From assembly GCA_003648455.1 (NCBI GenBank), contig QMPG01000166.1, positions 1 through 7,028 on the forward strand: a DNA stretch of 7,028 bases. The letters run 5' to 3'. Shown piece after piece: positions 1 through 4,200 of this stretch; within the stretch, counting starts at the first letter, position 1, and each line of letters starts with the position of its first letter. Source of the DNA: Bacteroidota bacterium (GTDB lineage Bacteria > Bacteroidota > Bacteroidia > Bacteroidales > B39-G9). The notes under the pieces were generated by a model that made no database searches, was not told the DNA's origin, and saw nothing but the letters and a program-made list of their open reading frames with translations. The translations under genes were made by a program, and so were the position numbers.

Positions 1-32
1 AGTCTTATTGAATTAGGTTTTTAACACAGTTC

Positions 33-53
33 ATTCTGAACTTGTTTCAAAAT
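33..53. repeat. Small intergenic hairpin, possible dispersed repeat
   Basis: Arms at 33-40 and 46-53 surround a five-base loop. In an RNA read from the minus strand all eight positions pair, one of them as G-U; on the plus strand that position is a C-A mismatch. The core resembles a hairpin element (CTGAACTTGTTTCAG-like) that I recall as frequent between genes in Bacteroidota, but I cannot confirm copy number from one window. It lies downstream of the SprF-like gene and next to a second palindrome at 61-87. There is no T-tract, so it is not a canonical terminator. Confidence 0.45.
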
Positions 54-60
54 CTTTAGA

Positions 61-87
61 TGTTGATCCGCCAGCTGGCGGACAACA
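61..87. repeat. GC-rich intergenic palindrome
   Basis: Positions 67-82 form a perfect 16-bp palindrome (TCCGCCAGCTGGCGGA). Five more bases on each side (61-65 and 83-87) also pair if the A at 66 is bulged out, giving a 13-bp interrupted stem. It is strikingly GC-rich against very AT-rich surroundings. No T-run follows on either strand, so intrinsic termination is unlikely. A dispersed extragenic palindromic repeat or a protein-binding site are the obvious alternatives. The structure is certain; the function is unknown. Confidence 0.6.
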
Positions 88-202
88 TGACTATGGTTTA
101 TTTTATCATTAAACCTAACTGCTTGAATAGCCTAAAATTGTTATTCTTTTAGTTATTTCTTATGTACCTAATTCAAAAGTCTTATTTAGAAATAAATAAA
201 AC

Positions 203-242
203 AAAAAATTTAGAGTTTTATATTAAGGAAGAAACCTCTAAA
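203..242 (-). terminator. Probable intrinsic terminator of the adhesin-SprF transcript
   Basis: Read on the minus strand, TTTAGAG (242-236) pairs with CTCTAAA (215-209). After one G-A mismatch the stem can continue for three more T-A pairs, and it is followed directly by six T residues (208-203). The stem starts 8 bases after the stop codon of the SprF-like gene, which is the expected place. The stem is AT-rich and therefore weak, but position, pairing and T-tract agree. Confidence 0.6.
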
Positions 243-250
243 CATCCCAA

Positions 251-1192
251 TTATCTAATCTTCCTCATTTTTCCTCCACCACCACCTTGTTTTATTCTAT
301 TAAATTTAACACCAATCATAATTTCATGTGTGCTTCCGCTATATTGTTTAAAATCAGAAAGCGTTAAATCGTAAGAATAGCCAATATATATCATATCTTG
401 GTAATTATATCCAAGCAAAATTGAAAGAGCATCTCCTGTACGATATGACAAACCTGCCCATGCCATTTTTTGATATATTGTTTTAACATTAATATCAGCC
501 TGAATTGGACTTCTTGGAATAAATTTTAAGAATAACGAAGGCTCAATATCAAAATTTCGATTAATATTATATTTATATCCTCCAGTTAAATAATAGTGAC
601 CTTTCAGTCTATTTAAACCACCTGACATTTCAATAGTATCAAGTTCAATTTTATTGCCAAGCAATTGATTGGCTGAAAAGCCTGCATAATATTGTGAAGT
701 ATATAAATAGAGACCAAAAGAAGCATCGGGTGAAACCTTTGTCCATTTAGTACCATTTGCCAAAATTGGGTCATCTAAATCCTGAAATGTGATGCTTGAC
801 AAATCAATTTTATATTGCATTAATCCTATAAAAACTCCCATAGATAAACGAATATCATTAGTAACTCTTATATTATAAGCATAAGAGCCATATAACGCCG
901 TTTTAGTTAAGGGTCCGGTAACATCATTCATAATATAACCACCATAACCCATAGGCATAGTTTTATGGGGACCATAAGCACTTAAGACATAAGTTCTGGG
1001 ACCGTCATCTATATCCGCCCATTGATATCTGTAATTTGTTTTTACCTGATAATAATCATTGGTACCACCAACAGCAGGATTAAGCACATAATCATTAAAC
1101 ATATATTGGGTAAACATAGGTAATTGCTGAGCTTTTACCGAGCTTATGCTAAGTAGAAGAGCTATAATAATTATTATTTTAGACTTTTTCAC
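251..1192 (-). CDS. sprF: PorP/SprF-family type IX secretion outer-membrane protein
   Basis: This 313-residue protein is an outer-membrane beta-barrel of the PorP/SprF family. In gliding Bacteroidota, members of this family are needed for secretion or surface display of partner adhesins with type-B C-terminal domains. Residues 1-21 form a signal peptide: a lysine-rich start, a hydrophobic core of Ile and Leu, and a V-K-A cleavage site before QQ. The mature N-terminus has the family signature QQLPMFTQYMFN followed by NPAVGG (residues 22-43). The rest alternates like amphipathic beta-strands, with many Tyr and Gly residues, and its length fits the family. The start is GTG at 1192; no in-frame ATG offers a better signal peptide. 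It lies 25 bases behind the adhesin gene and is probably co-transcribed. The last barrel-like strand (HEIMIGVKF) is followed by an unusual tail, KQGGGGGKMRKIR. The family assignment is firm; the symbol marks family and context, not proven orthology. Confidence 0.93.
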   Translation of the reverse strand: MKKSKIIIIIALLLSISSVKAQQLPMFTQYMFNDYVLNPAVGGTNDYYQVKTNYRYQWADIDDGPRTYVLSAYGPHKTMPMGYGGYIMNDVTGPLTKTALYGSYAYNIRVTNDIRLSMGVFIGLMQYKIDLSSITFQDLDDPILANGTKWTKVSPDASFGLYLYTSQYYAGFSANQLLGNKIELDTIEMSGGLNRLKGHYYLTGGYKYNINRNFDIEPSLFLKFIPRSPIQADINVKTIYQKMAWAGLSYRTGDALSILLGYNYQDMIYIGYSYDLTLSDFKQYSGSTHEIMIGVKFNRIKQGGGGGKMRKIR

Positions 1193-1217
1193 GAGTATAT
1201 AATTTTTAATATTATAC
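1193..1217 (-). other. 25-base adhesin-sprF spacer
   Basis: The gap between the adhesin stop (TAA at 1220-1218) and the GTG start at 1192 is made almost entirely of A and T. It has no purine-rich Shine-Dalgarno sequence and no room for a promoter plus leader. This supports one transcript, and AT-rich leaders without a Shine-Dalgarno are common in Bacteroidota. A terminator hairpin is not visible here. Confidence 0.6.
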
Positions 1218-4200
1218 TTATCTTAATATTGTTACTATTCCCTTTAAAGGTTCGTTCATCTCAGGGCTTGTTATTACATAATAGTAAGTTCCAATAGGCA
1301 ATTCTTTACCATTATTACCCTTTCCATCCCACGGTTTATTGTCAGATGCTTTATAAACTATATTCCCCCAACGGTTATATATCTTAATTTCTCCTGTAAT
1401 TCCCGGTATCATCCAAGTATCGTTATGTCCGTCTCCATTAGGAGTAAATCCGAAACTTGTTGATTTCTCTAAAACAAATATTCTTACAGAATCTCTTGCC
1501 AAACAAATATCAGAAGAATCGACAACTATATATAAAGTAGTATCAGCTTTCGGCAATACGACCGGACTGGCAGTATCCATAGATGTTACAAAGTCGCTTG
1601 CTGGTCCGAACCAATTAAAATTAGGATTGTCTGTTCCACCCGAAGCCAACAAACTAACTTGAATTCCTTTGTACACTGTTGTATCTTCTCCTGCATCTAC
1701 CTGTATTAACGGATGTAAACCAATTGTTATTGAGTCTGTATTATAACAAGTTCCTTTATATGCTTTAACATAATAAGTGACAGAATCTCCTTCAGGTTTA
1801 GCAGCAGGAATAATAGTATCGTTTCTTCCCTGAATAAATTCTGATGGAGACCAAACAATTGAATCCGGCACTGTTCCATCAGCATAAAGCTCTATTATTG
1901 TTCCAGGGCAAATTACACTGTCTGTAACACTTGAATTATTAATTCCTGCAAACACATATACAGATGTTTCTGCAGTAATTGAAGTAGAATCTATCTTTCT
2001 ACATCCCATTGAATCTGTTACAGTCAAGTAATATTTTCCTGTAAATAAATCTGAAATGTTTTTGGTAGTTTCACCGTTTGACCACAAGTAATCATAAGTA
2101 AAAGTAGGTGAAGCAACCATATATGGAGTTCCTCCTGTAACACTTACAGATATTTTACCATCATTTACATTAGCATTACAACTTGTATTGCTTGCATCAA
2201 ATATTGGTTTGATTTCAGTAGGAGATTCTAATGAATAATCTACTCCTTCACTTAAACACCCTAATATATCCTTAACTAATATTTGGTAATCCCCAGAACA
2301 CATATTATCAAGTATTGGTGATGTATATTCAATATTATCAAATCCTTTTTTCAACAGATATGAATATTCTCCTGAATTTCCACCCTCAACATCATATACA
2401 GTTATTGATCCAGTACAAGAATCGTAACAATTAATTGGAACTGTATCTTTAATACTAAAGGTTATCTGATCAGGTTCTGATAGAGTAATAGAATCTACTC
2501 TTACACAAGTCTCGTTATCAGTAGCTGTAATATAATATGTTCCAGCCAATAGTCCACTTACAGTATCTGTAGTATTTCCATTTGTCCAATTAAATGTATA
2601 TGGAGAAGCTCCATCAAGAGGATTTGCATAAGCAGAACCATTACTCCATCCGTAACATTTAACAGGAGTTATTATTCTTGGATCTAACTTAAATAGTGAG
2701 TTATCATACATTTCAATTGAATCTGAGAACGTACATCCATTTAAATCTGTTACTGTAACATAATATATTCCTATACTTAAATTCTCAATCTTTTCCCCTG
2801 TCGAATCCGGAGCAGGATATGATGCCCAATTCTCATTAGACCATTCAAAGGTGAATGGTTGAGTTCCTCCTGTTGATGAAATTTCAATTGCTCCTGTCGG
2901 GCTACTACATTGTGTTGAATCTATAGTATAAAATGGCACATATTGATCAGGTTCTGTAATTTCAATGCTATCTGTTAATACACCTGTTCCTTGGTCTGTA
3001 ATTGTTAAATAATACATCCCGGCTTTCAAATTAGTGATTGTTTCTGAAAGAGAATCGGCTGCAGGATATGACATCCATTCTTTATAAGCCCATCCATAAT
3101 TATATGTTCCCGGATAGCCTCCGTGTGCATTAACAGTTATGCTTCCTGTACTATCGCCATGGCATCCAACATGATTTATGCTAACAATATCATACTGTAA
3201 AACATCACTGGTGATTTCAACGCTGTCAATAAATTCACATGCTGGAATTTTACTATCATTAACAGTAACAGTATAAACACCTTCGCACAAGTTATAAACT
3301 ACAGAATCGGTTGTTGTAGCAGGGTCATTCCATTTAAATGTATATGGAGGAACACCACCTGAAGCATGAACAGTTGCACTACCATTACATTCGCCATCAT
3401 CATTCGTATGTTCAATATATGCTGTTAACACATCTTCATCTGTAATATTTACTGTTTTTATTTTTTTACAAGTACTTGCATCTGTAACAGTAATTGTTGT
3501 AGCCCCAATACACAAATTTTCAGCAATCTGAGTTGTTTCTCCATTTCCCCATGCAAATGAGTATGGAGTAGTTCCTCCAGCCATGTCTATTACCTCTGCA
3601 CTACCATCACAGCGATCTATACATGTAATATTATTAATAATATTAATATTGAAATCAACATTTGAATCATCCTGAATATCAACAGTATCTTTGTGAGCAC
3701 AACCAAGAGAATCGGTTATCTCAATCTGATAATAATTAACTCCAAGACCTCCTATAGAATCTTTGTCAAAATCAACAAGAACAGAATCAGGATCTCCAAT
3801 TATTGTCCAATTATATGTATATGGTAAAACACCTCCTGTAACCACAACTTTCGCCCAACCTGTATAATCCTCAGGACAATGTGAATTACCACTTGATAAT
3901 GTTGTTAAAATTGGTGTTGGTTGAATAAATGAAACACTGTCTATTGATTGACAACCATTATAATCTGATACTGTTAGATAATATTTACCGGCTTTAAGAT
4001 TGTTTGCACTTGAGTCGGTTGAAACAACTTGTGCAGAAGCATCTTGCCATAAGTAAGTATACGGTTTTGTACCTCCCTGAACAATTACTGATAAATCAGC
4101 TGCAGTATCACTTGCACATACTATTGATTTTGTAAATATTATAGTATCTGTTAATTCTTCAGGTTCAGTAATTTCAATTGTTGCTACACTAGAACAAGTA

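Noticed and set aside
61..87. Palindrome as the operon terminator
   Set aside because: No T-tract follows on either strand, it lies more than 160 bases past the stop codon, and a better terminator exists at 203-242.
160..208. Possible minus-strand Bacteroidota promoter (TTTG-like and GACTTTTG)
   Set aside because: The -7-like box departs from TAnnTTTG, the first box overlaps the terminator T-tract, and no gene follows within the window to support it.
273..288. Glycine codon run as a phase-variable tract
   Set aside because: It is made of triplets, so slippage would add or remove glycine without shifting frame, and it sits near the end of the gene.
162..374. Short plus-strand open frame of 70 codons
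   Set aside because: It overlaps the terminator and the 3' end of the SprF-like gene on the opposite strand. Its proline run is the complement of the glycine codons there, and it has no recognisable domain.
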